Below, piece after piece: positions 24,492 through 37,331 of a DNA stretch of 51,525 nt. The position numbers and the translations under genes are program-made. The notes under the pieces were generated by a model that had not been told where the DNA came from, made no database searches, and was given only the letters and a program-made list of their open reading frames with translations. How positions within the stretch are numbered: the first letter of the stretch is position 1; each line of letters begins with the position of its first letter. Source of the DNA: Pseudoflavonifractor sp. An44 (GTDB lineage: Bacteria > Bacillota > Clostridia > Oscillospirales > Oscillospiraceae); NCBI RefSeq assembly GCF_002161675.1, contig NZ_NFIH01000018.1, positions 1-51,525 of the forward strand, given 5' to 3'.

Positions 24492-24525
24492 TACGGTGCA
24501 ACCCATTTTACTGAGTTACACCGTA
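24492..24525. repeat. Imperfect palindrome after recombinase remnant
   Basis: TACGGTGCAACCCA (24492-24505) pairs with TGAGTTACACCGTA (24512-24525) with two mismatches. Its place directly after the recombinase tail suggests a terminator or element-end structure. Confidence 0.5.
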
Positions 24526-24579
24526 CCTACTACATAAATACTTCCTTATCTGGCCTTGGCATTAGGGAAAGCCTATTTT

Positions 24580-24861
24580 TTATTTGCGGTATAGGTAAAT
24601 CCACTGATAGCCCAGATAGCTGAGCGAGCCCGACCGGATGGGCACTCGCAGGGGGTTAAACGCCCGGTAGGGCTCCCCCAGGCGGCAGACGTAGGTCACA
24701 CCATCCACCTCAATCACCGGCTCCATGCCCGGCTCCAGCAGGGTGACCCCCTTGCCCTCCTGGGTGAAGTGGAGAATCAGCTGGTGAGAGAACTCTCCGG
24801 GGGTGGTGATGGGGTCGGTGGGCTCAATGTACATGTCGTGGTTGTAAGGCAGTAGTTTCAT
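24580..24861 (-). CDS. Conserved small protein of unknown function
   Basis: The 93-residue product, starting MKLLPYNHDMYIEP at 24861, has GGGAGG at good distance upstream. It is predicted soluble and beta-rich (GVTLLEPGMEPVIEVDGVTYV, ending YQWIYLYRK). No family is recognised. GC content and codon use match the core genome, so it marks the return to native DNA after the accessory island. It lies downstream of ireB with an intrinsic terminator between, so it probably depends on read-through or a promoter I could not identify. Confidence 0.7.
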   Translation of the reverse strand: MKLLPYNHDMYIEPTDPITTPGEFSHQLILHFTQEGKGVTLLEPGMEPVIEVDGVTYVCRLGEPYRAFNPLRVPIRSGSLSYLGYQWIYLYRK

Positions 24862-24893
24862 TGCAATACCTCCCGGCCATGGCACAACGAAAA

Positions 24894-24929
24894 AACCCGC
24901 AAAAAAGGTGTGGCCCTTTCTTGCGGGTT
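24894..24929 (-). terminator. Terminator after ireB
   Basis: AACCCGCAAAAAAGG (24894-24908) pairs with CCTTTCTTGCGGGTT (24915-24929) with one mismatch. On the minus strand it is followed by a T-run, placed 18 bases after the ireB stop codon. Confidence 0.8.
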
Positions 24930-24946
24930 TGCGTACAGGGCTCAGC

Positions 24947-25198
24947 TCAAATGCCCAGATAGCTCTTCAACAGCGTCTGCAACAGCTCGTCCCGGTCCAG
25001 CTTGCGAATCAGAGCCCGGGCGTTGTTGTGGTTGGTGATGTAGGTGGGGTCTTCACTGAGGATGTAGCCCACCAGCTGGTTGATGGGATTGTAGCCCTTC
25101 TCCTGCAAGGAGGCGTAGACGGAACTGAGGATGGAGTGAATCTCGTCGTCCTTGTTCATATTGACGCTGAACTTGCGGGTATAATCAATATCATTCAT
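24947..25198 (-). CDS. ireB: IreB-family regulatory phosphoprotein
   Basis: This 83-residue protein matches the IreB (DUF965) family, a small substrate of the PASTA Ser/Thr kinase that influences cell-envelope stress and cephalosporin tolerance in Enterococcus. The signature segments are visible: a flexible N-terminus with a possible phospho-threonine (DYTRKFS), then [35 protein letters not shown] and [13 protein letters not shown]. Length is as expected. ATG 25198 gives the family's usual start; the longer open frame upstream is only the shadow of the structured element. The ribosome site is weak. The usual Firmicutes neighbours (ruvX, alaS) are not here. Confidence 0.85.
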   Translation of the reverse strand: MNDIDYTRKFSVNMNKDDEIHSILSSVYASLQEKGYNPINQLVGYILSEDPTYITNHNNARALIRKLDRDELLQTLLKSYLGI

Positions 25199-25288
25199 TG
25201 GGAGCACCCCCGATAAAAATCTTCCAATCCGATTCATCGGATGAAAGTATTGTACCCCAAACGGGGCGAATTGTAAAGAGGGAGGAGG

Positions 25289-25327
25289 AAAAAACCCGTG
25301 GCAACCCAGGAAATGGATTGCCACGGG
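25289..25327 (-). terminator. Minus-strand terminator beyond the NlpC/P60 gene
   Basis: CCCGTGGCAA (25295-25304) pairs exactly with TTGCCACGGG (25318-25327). On the minus strand six T follow (complement of 25289-25294). It could end the wall-hydrolase transcript, placing structured element copy B in that gene's 3'-UTR region. Confidence 0.75.
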
Positions 25328-25334
25328 AAATAAC

Positions 25335-25526
25335 TTGAAAACGCTTTTTGTGTAAAAAGCCTCGCAGAGTTCCGTCGCCCGCAGGTGACGGAATAAATTG
25401 AGATTTCGTATTTTCCCAGGACATGTGCATGGGAAAATACACTTCTCAGGCCGCAAACGTGCGAGCGCAAGCGAGTGCGATGCAGCGGACTGCAACTCTC
25501 TCACGAAAATGCTCGCATTTTCGTGA
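25335..25526 (+). ncRNA. Structured intergenic element, copy B (uncharacterised)
   Basis: This is the second copy of the element at 10343-10556. P1 is 10 bp (25370-25379 with 25384-25393). P2 is 11 bp (25408-25418 with 25430-25440) with loop GGACATGTGCA. The linker ACTTCTCAG is at 25441-25449. P3 (25447-25454 with 25485-25492) has one mismatch. P3a (25458-25479) closes on a GCAA tetraloop with tandem G-A pairs. P4 is 11 bp (25501-25511 with 25516-25526). P1 has a G-U pair that would be an A-C mismatch if the minus strand were the RNA; the GNRA loop also exists only on the plus strand. The element therefore probably acts as plus-strand RNA, although the neighbouring genes on both sides run on the minus strand. 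Confidence 0.65.
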
Positions 25527-25530
25527 AGCG

Positions 25531-26907
25531 TCAGCCCATACGCTTGACTGCCACCACGTAGTTGCTGTAATAGCCGCCGAACAGAGTGTCGGTGCGCACG
25601 GTGTTGCTGGTGGTAGAGGCGTGGAGCACGGTGTTGTCGCCGATGTACATCAGCACGTGGGTGGTGGGCAGGGTGCCGCCAGAGTAATCGTACTTGGAGT
25701 CGAAGATGTACACCAAGTCGCCGGGCTGCATCTCGTCCACGGAGACGAACCGACCGCTGTTGTAGTACTGGCTGGAGGAAGTGCGGGCGATGGACACGCC
25801 CAGCTGGTTGAACACGTAGTAGAACAGGCCGGAGCAGTCAAAGCTGTTGGGGCCGGCGGCCCCGTACACGTAGGGCTTGCCCAGCTGCTGCTTGGCCAGG
25901 GCCACAGCCTGCTCCCCGATGGAGGAGGTGGAGCTGTTGCCGCCGTCGTTGTTGCCGCCATCCTTGATGGAGACGTACTCAGCGCTGACGTAGCCCACGC
26001 CGTTCTTGTAGGAGATCTTGTACCAGCCGTTGCTGCTGCCCAGGATGGTCACAGAGTTGCCCTTGTACAGCAGGCCCAGACGGGAGTAGCCGGTGCCAGC
26101 ACCGGAGCGCACGTTCAGGGCGTCGGCGGTGATGGTGCCGATGGACTGGGTGTCGTTGCTGCCGGAATCGGAGCCGCCGGAATTGCCGGAGTTGCCGTCA
26201 TTCCAGGTGATGTACTCAGCGCAGACAAAGGCGCTGCCGCTACCGTAGGAGATCTTGTACCAGCCATTGCCGCAGTCGGCCAAAATGGACACGGAGTTAC
26301 CGTTGTACAGGTAGCCCACACGGGAGTAGCCGGTGCCAGCGCCGGAGCGCACGTTCAGGCAGGCGGTGTTGACGGTGCCGGTGCCAATGGGGCTGGAACT
26401 GCCGGAGTCGGAGCCGCCGGAGCTGCCGGACACCTTCACCCACTCAGCGGACACGTAGCCGGAGTAGCCGGCGCCGGTGATCTTATACCAGCCGTTGCCG
26501 CAGTCCTCCTGGATGATCAGAGTGGTGCCCTTGTACACCAGGCCCTTGCTGGCGTAGCCAGTGCCGGCGCCGGAGCGGACATGGAGGGCGTCGGCAGTGA
26601 CGGTGCACTGACCCACCACAGCCTCGCTGCCGGTGAGGGTCACGTCCAGCCAGTCGGCGGACATGTAGCCCACCTGATCGCCGTACTCCACCTTGTACCA
26701 GCCGTCCAACTCCTCCAGGAGGGTGACGACGCTGTTGTGGGGGGCCAGGGTGAGAATGCTGGAGTTGGTGTTGGCCTGGCTGCGCAGGCGCAGGGCATCT
26801 GCCGTCACGGTACCGGTGCCAATGGAAGCCATGGCAATGCCGGTGGTCATGACCAATGCAAGGCCGGTGATGGCGGCGACCTTGATCAGTCCCTTCTTAC
26901 TGTGCAT
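25531..26907 (-). CDS. Secreted SH3b-NlpC/P60 peptidoglycan hydrolase
   Basis: This 458-residue exported enzyme is predicted to cut peptide stems of peptidoglycan (NlpC/P60 gamma-D-glutamyl endopeptidase type). A signal peptide ends near AMA (about residue 27). Four bacterial SH3 domains follow, each with the pattern [16 protein letters not shown], a GWYK strand and a G-YVSAEW/Y end, joined by Gly/Ser/Asn linkers. The C-terminal NlpC/P60 domain has the catalytic cysteine in [11 protein letters not shown] and the histidine in [13 protein letters not shown] precedes ATG 26907. It lies 25 bases after a 96-residue gene and shares its promoter, which overlaps a WalR-like box. The repeated SH3 units are also near-repeats at the DNA level. 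Confidence 0.93.
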   Translation of the reverse strand: MHSKKGLIKVAAITGLALVMTTGIAMASIGTGTVTADALRLRSQANTNSSILTLAPHNSVVTLLEELDGWYKVEYGDQVGYMSADWLDVTLTGSEAVVGQCTVTADALHVRSGAGTGYASKGLVYKGTTLIIQEDCGNGWYKITGAGYSGYVSAEWVKVSGSSGGSDSGSSSPIGTGTVNTACLNVRSGAGTGYSRVGYLYNGNSVSILADCGNGWYKISYGSGSAFVCAEYITWNDGNSGNSGGSDSGSNDTQSIGTITADALNVRSGAGTGYSRLGLLYKGNSVTILGSSNGWYKISYKNGVGYVSAEYVSIKDGGNNDGGNSSTSSIGEQAVALAKQQLGKPYVYGAAGPNSFDCSGLFYYVFNQLGVSIARTSSSQYYNSGRFVSVDEMQPGDLVYIFDSKYDYSGGTLPTTHVLMYIGDNTVLHASTTSNTVRTDTLFGGYYSNYVVAVKRMG

Positions 26908-26932
26908 GGGTTTCAGCCTCCTGTTGGTTTGG

Positions 26933-27223
26933 TTATTTTCCAGACAGAGCACGCATCAGCCAGATGGAGCCCATGTCGATGGCAGAGAACAGATCGGGGA
27001 GATCGGACTTCTTCACCACACGGTCCCGGCTCTTCAGGTCGGGGTCGGTGAGCTGAAGCTCCAGATGGACCTTGTCGGCAATCTCCAGATCGCCGGACTT
27101 GGTGGTGCTCATCACCTGGATCATAATGATATACTTATCCGCCATGGACCCGTAGTAGATCAGGTTGTCCTTGCGGCGCAGGGGATGTCCCTTGTACATG
27201 AGAGTGCTGGATTTATCAGCCAT
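26933..27223 (-). CDS. Conserved small protein co-transcribed with the wall hydrolase
   Basis: The 96-residue product (MADKSSTLMYKGHPLRRKDN, ending LMRALSGK) is charged, without signal peptide or membrane segment, and so cytoplasmic. No family is recognised; the sequence suggests a small alpha/beta fold. TAAGGAGG precedes its ATG and a strong promoter lies just upstream. It is the first gene of a two-gene unit with the NlpC/P60 enzyme, which suggests a supporting or regulatory role in wall turnover, though only the gene order shows this. Confidence 0.75.
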   Translation of the reverse strand: MADKSSTLMYKGHPLRRKDNLIYYGSMADKYIIMIQVMSTTKSGDLEIADKVHLELQLTDPDLKSRDRVVKKSDLPDLFSAIDMGSIWLMRALSGK

Positions 27224-27256
27224 GATAGCCTCCTTAGAAGTATGCGAAAGATTCAT

Positions 27257-27303
27257 TGTAACCAATTTGTAACTATTGTAACTCTTTGTTTCCCCTTTGT
27301 CAA
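27257..27303 (-). promoter_or_regulatory. Promoter with WalR-like direct repeats
   Basis: On the minus strand TTGACA (27303-27298) and TACAAT (27280-27275) are 17 bases apart. On the plus strand TGTAAC occurs at 27257, 27268 and 27277. The first two, separated by five bases, match the WalR (YycF) pattern TGTWAH-N5-TGTWAH exactly. They lie over the expected transcription start, a place typical of repression. The downstream NlpC/P60 gene is of the class WalRK controls. Confidence 0.7.
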
Positions 27304-27318
27304 CCATAGATATTGTCG

Positions 27319-27362
27319 AAAAAGGCCCTCCTGCCACTTTTTTCAGGGCAGAAGGGCCTTTT
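27319..27362 (-). terminator. Terminator after the DUF1294 gene
   Basis: AAAAGGCCCTCCTGCC (27320-27335) pairs with GGCAGAAGGGCCTTTT (27347-27362) with one mismatch, immediately behind the DUF1294 stop codon. Minus-strand read-out ends in T-rich sequence. Confidence 0.8.
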
Positions 27363-27363
27363 A

Positions 27364-27642
27364 TCAAGTTCGCATCAGAACCACGGCGAAAAGCACCGCA
27401 TCCAGGATAACCAGCAGGGGGACTGTCACATAGAACTTGGGCTTTCGGATTTTGTGGTGAAACAGGTACATGCCTACAAGCCCCCCCACGGCCCCGCCCG
27501 CCAGGCAGGCAAAGAGGAGGGAGGCCTCGGGAATGCGGCGGCGGCCCAGCTTGGCCATGAGCTTGTCCCAGCCGAAGAGGAGCAGGGTGAAGGCGGAGAG
27601 TACCCCCAGCCACACCAGCACCAAGTAGACAGGCTTAGTCAT
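27364..27642 (-). CDS. DUF1294 membrane protein
   Basis: This 92-residue membrane protein has a first helix at residues 4-24, then the family core DKLMAKLGRRRIPEASL, LLFACLAGGAVGGLVGM and HHKIRKPKF, and a last helix near 72-90. That is the standard DUF1294 plan; function is unknown. ATG 27642 lies inside the 3' end of the upstream ABC-F gene (8-base overlap), so the two genes are translated from one message. A longer frame to 27672 is possible but starts with residues unlike the family. Confidence 0.87.
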   Translation of the reverse strand: MTKPVYLVLVWLGVLSAFTLLLFGWDKLMAKLGRRRIPEASLLFACLAGGAVGGLVGMYLFHHKIRKPKFYVTVPLLVILDAVLFAVVLMRT

Positions 27643-29233
27643 GGTGGAGCTGAGACTCCAGGTAGTCCTCATAGCTCATGCGCTTGTCAATGAGCTTGCC
27701 ATCGGGGGTGAAGTCGAAGATCCGGTTGGCCACGGTCTGCACCAGCTGGTGGTCGTGGGAGGACACCAGCACGTTGCACTTGACGGACTCCAGGCCGTTG
27801 TTCAAAGCGGCGATGGACTCCAGGTCCAGGTGGTTGGTGGGCTGGTCCAGCAGCAGCACGTTGGCTCCGGACAGCATCATGCGGGAGAGCATGCACCGCA
27901 CCTTCTCGCCACCGGAGAGCACCTTCACGGGCTTGAAAATGTCGTCCCCGGAGAAGAGCATCCGGCCCAGGAAGCCCCGGAGGTAGCTCTCGTGCTGGTC
28001 CTCGGAGAACTGGCGCATCCAGTCCAGGATGTTCAGGTCACAGTCGTTGAAGAAGGGGGAGTTGTCCTTGGGGAAGTAGGAGAAGGTGGCAGTCTGGCCC
28101 CACTTCACGGTGCCCTCGTCGGGCTCCCACTCGCCGGTGAGAATCTTAAAGAGGGCGGTGTGGGCGTTCTCGTTGTCGCCCACGAAGGCGATCTTGTCCC
28201 CGTGGCCCACGATGAAGGACACCTTGTCCAGCACCTTCACGCCGTCCACGGTCTTGGACACATCGGTGACGAAGAGAATGTCCTTGCCCACTTCCCGGTC
28301 GGGGGAGAAGCCCACCCAGGGATAGCGGCGGGAGGAGGCGGGCAGCTCCTGCACGGTGAGCTTGTCCAGCAGCTTGCGCCGGGCAGTGGCCTGCTTGGAC
28401 TTGGACTTGTTGGCGGAGAACCGGGAGATAAACTCCTGCAACTCCTTGATCTTGTCCTCGTTGCGCTTGTTCTGCTGCTTGATGAGGTTCTGCACCAGCT
28501 GGGAGGACTCGTACCAGAAGTCGTAGTTGCCCACGTACATCTTGATCTGGTTGTAGTCAATGTCCACGATGTGGGTGCACACGGTGTTGAGGAAGTGACG
28601 GTCGTGGCTGACCACGATGACGGTGCCGTCGTAATCCAGCAGGAAGTCGTTGAGCCACTCCACGGCGGCAATGTCCAGGTTGTTGGTGGGCTCGTCCAGC
28701 AGCAGGATGTCGGGGTTGCCGAACAGGGCCTGAGCCAGCAGCACCTTCACCTTGAGACGGGCGTCCAGGGTCTCCATGTTGTAGTCGTGCAGGTCCACCC
28801 CAATGCCCAGGCCCTGGAGAATGCGGCTGGCGTCGGACTCGGCCTCGTAGCCGCCCATCTCGGCGTACTCTGCCTGGAGGTCCGCGGCCCGCAGGCCGTC
28901 CTCGTCGGTGAAGTCCTCCTTCTCGTAGAGGGCGTTCATCTCCCGGCCAATCTCGTACAGGGTCTGGTTGCCCATGATGACGGTATCCAGCACGGTGTAG
29001 GCGTCATAGGCGTTCTGGTCCTGCTTGAGCACGGACATGCGCACCTTGGGCAGGATGGACACCGAGCCGCTGGTGGGCTCCAGCTGGCCGGAGAGGATTT
29101 TCAGAAAGGTGGATTTACCAGCGCCGTTGGCGCCGATGATGCCGTAGCAGTTGCCCCGGGTGAACTGCAGGTCCACGTGGGAGAACAGGGGGGCGCCCTG
29201 ATAGCTCAGGGACAGATCAGAAACAGTAATCAT
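27635..29233 (-). CDS. ABC-F protein, YbiT/YkpA type
   Basis: This is a cytoplasmic twin-ATPase of the ABC-F family, which acts on ribosomes rather than in transport. It has 532 residues, no membrane segments, and Walker A GANGAGKST in the first half. That half carries KVKVLLAQALF in place of a clean LSGGQ, as in YbiT/YkpA proteins, and Walker B LLLDEPTNNLD. A charged linker joins the halves. The second half has the signature VLSGGEKVR and the segment LLLDQPTNHLD. The catalytic glutamate of the second site is thus glutamine, which should slow or abolish hydrolysis there; some relatives also vary at this position. The start at 29233 follows AAAGGAG. A minus-strand terminator-like hairpin upstream at 29361-29386 hints at attenuation. 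Confidence 0.9.
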   Translation of the reverse strand: MITVSDLSLSYQGAPLFSHVDLQFTRGNCYGIIGANGAGKSTFLKILSGQLEPTSGSVSILPKVRMSVLKQDQNAYDAYTVLDTVIMGNQTLYEIGREMNALYEKEDFTDEDGLRAADLQAEYAEMGGYEAESDASRILQGLGIGVDLHDYNMETLDARLKVKVLLAQALFGNPDILLLDEPTNNLDIAAVEWLNDFLLDYDGTVIVVSHDRHFLNTVCTHIVDIDYNQIKMYVGNYDFWYESSQLVQNLIKQQNKRNEDKIKELQEFISRFSANKSKSKQATARRKLLDKLTVQELPASSRRYPWVGFSPDREVGKDILFVTDVSKTVDGVKVLDKVSFIVGHGDKIAFVGDNENAHTALFKILTGEWEPDEGTVKWGQTATFSYFPKDNSPFFNDCDLNILDWMRQFSEDQHESYLRGFLGRMLFSGDDIFKPVKVLSGGEKVRCMLSRMMLSGANVLLLDQPTNHLDLESIAALNNGLESVKCNVLVSSHDHQLVQTVANRIFDFTPDGKLIDKRMSYEDYLESQLHHD

Positions 29234-29360
29234 GTGGGACTCCTTTATGGTAATTCAATGGTTTGTAGACACACTCCTCTACATCCTACCATATGTAACG
29301 GGAAAATGGTAGAGTGAATTTTAAGGGATTCCGGAGGGAATCGGGGAAAAGAGACAAAAA

Positions 29361-29386
29361 ACAAGCGGGGATTTCTCCCCGCTTGT
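29361..29386 (-). terminator. Hairpin upstream of the ABC-F gene
   Basis: A perfect 11-bp stem ACAAGCGGGGA (29361-29371) with its complement (29376-29386) is followed on the minus strand by TTTTTTGTCTCTTTTCC. It stands about 130 bases upstream of the ABC-F start. It is either an attenuator of that gene or a barrier protecting the divergent rpoB promoter. Confidence 0.65.
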
Positions 29387-29409
29387 GGCTTTTGTTCATG
29401 TGTCAGCCC

Positions 29410-29438
29410 TTGACAGATGCGCAATCCTATGGTATCAT
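29410..29438 (+). promoter_or_regulatory. rpoB promoter
   Basis: TTGACA (29410-29415) and TATCAT (29433-29438) with a 17-base spacer. The transcript would carry a leader of about 165 bases before rpoB, without an obvious terminator in it. Confidence 0.8.
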
Positions 29439-29612
29439 TAATTGCTTTTAACATATGGTCAAAAGCCCGGAGAATACTCCCCCAGGCTAAGCACAGTATA
29501 CCAGACCATACCAGGAAATGCAAGAGCGAATTTTCCAATTGTGACAACAACCCCGGGTGTGCGCGACTGCGCCCACCTGCAAAATTCTTACGAAGTGGAG
29601 CGTGATCAGCAA

Positions 29613-33365
<3,753 letters not shown>

Positions 33366-33383
33366 GAAAGGGAGGTTGAGGTA

Positions 33384-36300
33384 ATGAGCTACGCTGAATT
33401 TAACGCCATCCGCATTGGCATCGCCTCCCCAGAGCAGATCCGGGAGTGGTCCTACGGCGAGGTCAAGAAGCCTGAGACCATCAACTACCGCACCCTGAAG
33501 CCGGAGCGGGACGGTCTGTTCTGCGAGCGCATCTTTGGTCCAACCAAGGACTGGGAGTGCCACTGCGGAAAGTATAAGAAGATTCGTTTCAAGGGCAAGG
33601 TGTGTGACCGCTGCGGCGTGGAGGTCACCCGGGCCAAGGTGCGCCGTGAGCGCATGGGCCACATTGAGCTGGCCGCCCCCGTGTCCCACATCTGGTACTT
33701 TAAGGGCATCCCCTCCCGGATGGGCCTGCTGCTGGATATCAGCCCCCGCATCCTGGAGAAGGTGCTGTACTTCGCCTCCTATATCGTCACCGATCCCGGC
33801 CCCGACTACACCCATCTGACCAAGAATCAGATTCTGTCCGACGCCGAGTACCGCAAGCTGCGGGAGTACTACGAGGACGACTTCCAGGCTGGCATGGGCG
33901 CTGAGGCCGTCAAGAAGCTGCTGCAGGACCTGGATCTGGAGCAGCTGTCCGAGACCCTGCGGGCCCAGCTCAAGGACGCCACCGGCCAGAAGAAGGCCAA
34001 GATCGTCAAGCGTCTGGAAGTGGTGGATGCCTTCCGCCTGTCCGGCAACAAGCCCGAGTGGATGATCATCGACGTGCTGCCCGTCATTCCCCCCGAGCTG
34101 CGCCCCATGGTGCAGCTGGACGGCGGCCGTTTCGCCACCTCCGACTTGAACGACCTCTACCGTCGTGTCATCAACCGTAACAACCGTCTCAAGCGCCTGA
34201 TCCAGCTCAACGCCCCTGACATCATCGTGCGCAACGAAAAGCGCATGCTCCAGGAGGCCGTGGACGCCCTCATTGACAACGGCCGCCGCGGCCGTGCCGT
34301 CACCGGCGCCAACAACCGGGCTCTGAAGTCCCTGTCCGACCTGCTCAAGGGTAAGCAGGGCCGTTTCCGTCAGAACCTGCTGGGTAAGCGTGTGGACTAC
34401 TCCGGCCGTTCCGTTATCGTGGTTGGCCCTGAGCTGAAGATCTACCAGTGCGGCGTGCCCAAGGAGATGGCCATTGAGCTGTTCCGCCCCTTCGTGATGA
34501 AGAAGCTGGTGGAGGACGGCCACGCCAACAACATCAAGTCCGCCAAGAAGATGGTGGATAAGGCCTCTCCCGCCGTGTGGGACGCCCTGGAGTTTGTCAT
34601 CAAGGAGCACCCCGTTATGCTCAACCGTGCTCCTACCCTCCACCGTCTGGGCATCCAGGCCTTCGAGCCGGTGCTGGTGGAAGGCCGCGCCATGAAGCTC
34701 CACCCCCTGGTGTGTACCGCCTTTAACGCCGACTTCGACGGCGACCAGATGGCTATCCACGTGCCCCTGTCCGCTGAGGCCCAGGCTGAGGCCCGCATCC
34801 TGATGCTGGCTGCCAACAACCTGTTGAAGCCCTCCGACGGCGGCGCTGTGGCCGTGCCCACCCAGGATATGGTGTTGGGCTCCTACTACCTGACCTACGA
34901 GAAGGACCCCGAGCACGATCCCGACTGTGCCTATGAGACCACCGCCGACGCCGCTGCCGCTCTGGAGCGGGGCGAGGTGGGCATCAACGACCGCATCTGG
35001 GTGCGGGATGAGGAGCTGGGTCGCTGGTACCGTACCACTCCCGCCCTGTGCGCCGAGGCTGTGGACGGCAAGGCCCGTGAGGTCTACCAGACCTTCGAGA
35101 ACGACCAGGCCGCCAAGCTGGCCTATGACGAGGGCGAGCTGGACCTCCACGAGCCCATCCTGGTGCGCCGCACCGCCGAGCTGGACGGTGTGACCCAGGA
35201 GAAGATGGTGCGCACCACCGTGGGCCGCCTGATCTTCAACGAGGGCATTCCCCAGGACCTGGGCTTTGTGGACCGCAACGACCCCGAGAAGGCCTTTGAT
35301 CCTGAAATCAACTTTGTCTGCGGCAAGAAGCAGCTGGGCAAGATCGTGGACAGCTGCATTGCCAAGCACGGCTTCACCGTGTCCGCCACCGTGCTGGACA
35401 TCATCAAGGCCCGGGGCTATAAGTTCTCCACCCGCGGCTCTCTGACCGTGGCCATCGCCGACATGACCGTGCCTCCCCAGAAGAAGGAACTGATCGCCAA
35501 CACCGAGAAGGAAGTTGTGAAGATCGAGAACCAGTACAAGCGCGGCTTCCTCACCAACGAGGAGCGGTACCGCTTGGTGGTGTCCGCCTGGGAGAAGACC
35601 ACCGCCGACGTGTCCGACGCCCTGCAAAAGGGTATGGACCGCTACAACCCCATCTTCATGATGGCCGACTCCGGCGCCCGTGGTTCTGCCGCTCAGATTC
35701 GTCAGCTGGCTGGTATGCGTGGTCTGATGGCCGATACCTCCGGCCGTACCATCGAGATCCCCATCAAGGCCAACTTCCGTGAAGGTCTGTCCGTGTTGGA
35801 ATACTTCATCTCATCCAGAGGCGCTCGAAAGGGCATGGCCGATACCGCTCTGCGTACCGCCGACTCTGGTTACCTGACCCGCCGTCTGGTGGACGTCTCC
35901 CAGGAAGTCATCATCCGGGAGGAGGACTGTGGTACCCACGACGGTATCACCGTGTTCGAGATCAGCGAGAACGGCCAGGTCATCGAGCCCCTCAACGAGC
36001 GTCTCCGGGGCCGCTACCTGTGCGAGGACTTCAAGGACTTCCGCACCGGCGAGGTCCTGGTGGGCCACCACGAGATGGTCAGCGCCGACCAGGCCAAGCT
36101 CATCGAGGCCAAGCTCCGGGAGCAGGCCGAGGCCGAGGGCGATCCCGACCGCAAGGTGTCCATCCGGGTGCGCTCCGTGCTCACCTGTGAGGCCCGCAAC
36201 GGCGTGTGCGCCAAGTGCTACGGCATGAACATGGCCTTCGGCGAGCCCGTGGGCCAGGGCGAGGCCGTTGGTATCATCGCCGCTCAGTCCATCGGTGAGC

Positions 36301-37259
36301 CGGGTACTCAGCTGACCATGCGTACCTTCCACACCGGCGGCGTGGCCGGCGGCGATATCACTCAGGGTCTTCCCCGTGTTGAAGAGCTGTTCGAGGCCCG
36401 CAAGCCCAAGAAGATGGCCCAGCTGGCCGAGATCTCCGGCACCGTCTCCATGGAGGAGGCCAAGCGTGCCACCCTGTGCAACGTCACCATCACCGCCGAC
36501 GACGGCGAGGTGGTCACCTACGCCATCCCCTACAGCGCCGGTATCCGGGTCAAGGCCGGAGACCGTGTGGTCAAGGGTCAGGAGCTCACCGACGGTGCTC
36601 TGTCCCCCCACGACGTGCTGCGGGTACGTGGTGTGGACGCCGTTCACAACTACCTCATTCAGGAAGTTCAGAAGCCCTACCGTCAGCAGGGCGTAGATAT
36701 CAACGACAAGCACATCGAGGTCATCGCCCGTCAGATGATGCGCAAGGTGCGTGTGGAGGACGCCGGGGATTCCACCCTGCTGTCCGGCTCCACCGTGGAT
36801 ATCATCGAGTACAAGGACGCCTACAAGGCCGTGGAGGCCCGCATCGCCGCTGGCGAGAAGCAGGAGACCGGCGAGGACCTGCGCCTGCCCACCTGCACCC
36901 GTCTGCTGCTGGGTATCACCAAGGCCTCTCTGGCCACCGAGTCCTTCCTGTCCGCCGCCTCCTTCCAGGAGACCACCAAGGTGCTCACCGAAGCCGCCAT
37001 CAAGGGTAAGGTGGACCACCTGCTGGGCCTGAAGGAGAACGTCATCATCGGTAAGCTGATCCCCGCCGGTTCCGGCCTGGCTGCCTACCGCAAGTATGAC
37101 AAGATCGAGGACGAGATGCCTCAGGAGGAGAGCCGCTTTGACGCGGTCAACGCCGCCGCTGAGGCCGCCCGGGACGCCGAAGAGCCCGTGGACAACGCTC
37201 CCGAGGAAGTGGAGGAGGACGAGATTCTCTCCATCTCCATTGAGGGCGACGAGGAGTAA
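33384..37259 (+). CDS. rpoC: RNA polymerase beta' subunit
   Basis: The 1291-residue beta' subunit carries the catalytic magnesium motif [10 protein letters not shown], with Asp450, Asp452 and Asp454. The N-terminal zinc site has Cys59, Cys61, Cys74 and Cys77. The second zinc site appears later as [13 protein letters not shown]. It is somewhat longer than many Firmicutes homologues because of an acidic C-terminal extension ([15 protein letters not shown]), which matches the acidic tail of RpoB here. GGGAGG precedes the start. A strong terminator ends the rpoBC transcript. Confidence 0.98.
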   Translation: MSYAEFNAIRIGIASPEQIREWSYGEVKKPETINYRTLKPERDGLFCERIFGPTKDWECHCGKYKKIRFKGKVCDRCGVEVTRAKVRRERMGHIELAAPVSHIWYFKGIPSRMGLLLDISPRILEKVLYFASYIVTDPGPDYTHLTKNQILSDAEYRKLREYYEDDFQAGMGAEAVKKLLQDLDLEQLSETLRAQLKDATGQKKAKIVKRLEVVDAFRLSGNKPEWMIIDVLPVIPPELRPMVQLDGGRFATSDLNDLYRRVINRNNRLKRLIQLNAPDIIVRNEKRMLQEAVDALIDNGRRGRAVTGANNRALKSLSDLLKGKQGRFRQNLLGKRVDYSGRSVIVVGPELKIYQCGVPKEMAIELFRPFVMKKLVEDGHANNIKSAKKMVDKASPAVWDALEFVIKEHPVMLNRAPTLHRLGIQAFEPVLVEGRAMKLHPLVCTAFNADFDGDQMAIHVPLSAEAQAEARILMLAANNLLKPSDGGAVAVPTQDMVLGSYYLTYEKDPEHDPDCAYETTADAAAALERGEVGINDRIWVRDEELGRWYRTTPALCAEAVDGKAREVYQTFENDQAAKLAYDEGELDLHEPILVRRTAELDGVTQEKMVRTTVGRLIFNEGIPQDLGFVDRNDPEKAFDPEINFVCGKKQLGKIVDSCIAKHGFTVSATVLDIIKARGYKFSTRGSLTVAIADMTVPPQKKELIANTEKEVVKIENQYKRGFLTNEERYRLVVSAWEKTTADVSDALQKGMDRYNPIFMMADSGARGSAAQIRQLAGMRGLMADTSGRTIEIPIKANFREGLSVLEYFISSRGARKGMADTALRTADSGYLTRRLVDVSQEVIIREEDCGTHDGITVFEISENGQVIEPLNERLRGRYLCEDFKDFRTGEVLVGHHEMVSADQAKLIEAKLREQAEAEGDPDRKVSIRVRSVLTCEARNGVCAKCYGMNMAFGEPVGQGEAVGIIAAQSIGEPGTQLTMRTFHTGGVAGGDITQGLPRVEELFEARKPKKMAQLAEISGTVSMEEAKRATLCNVTITADDGEVVTYAIPYSAGIRVKAGDRVVKGQELTDGALSPHDVLRVRGVDAVHNYLIQEVQKPYRQQGVDINDKHIEVIARQMMRKVRVEDAGDSTLLSGSTVDIIEYKDAYKAVEARIAAGEKQETGEDLRLPTCTRLLLGITKASLATESFLSAASFQETTKVLTEAAIKGKVDHLLGLKENVIIGKLIPAGSGLAAYRKYDKIEDEMPQEESRFDAVNAAAEAARDAEEPVDNAPEEVEEDEILSISIEGDEE

Positions 37260-37281
37260 GCTTCCATTCCATTCAATTAAG

Positions 37282-37319
37282 ATTCCCACCGCTGTACACG
37301 CAGCGGTGGGAATTTTTTT
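37282..37319 (+). terminator. Terminator of rpoBC
   Basis: A 13-bp stem (37282-37294 with 37301-37313; core TTCCCACCGCTG) is followed by seven T, 22 bases after the rpoC stop. Confidence 0.92.
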
Positions 37320-37331
37320 GTCTCTGGGGCC

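Noticed and set aside
25960-26880. Regular repeats that might suggest a CRISPR array
   Set aside because: They are the coding repeats of the four SH3b domains, with no short identical repeats or unique spacers.
25423-27051. A long plus-strand frame crossing element B and the NlpC/P60 gene
   Set aside because: It is antisense to a certain gene. Its first 45 codons are the structured element; copy A read in the matching frame gives a similar FSxDMxxGKxTSQ string, but the paired stems explain that similarity.
29442-29612. N-terminal extension of RpoB
   Set aside because: The frame is open only by chance; the segment contains the transcript leader and lacks similarity to RpoB, whose normal start is at 29613.
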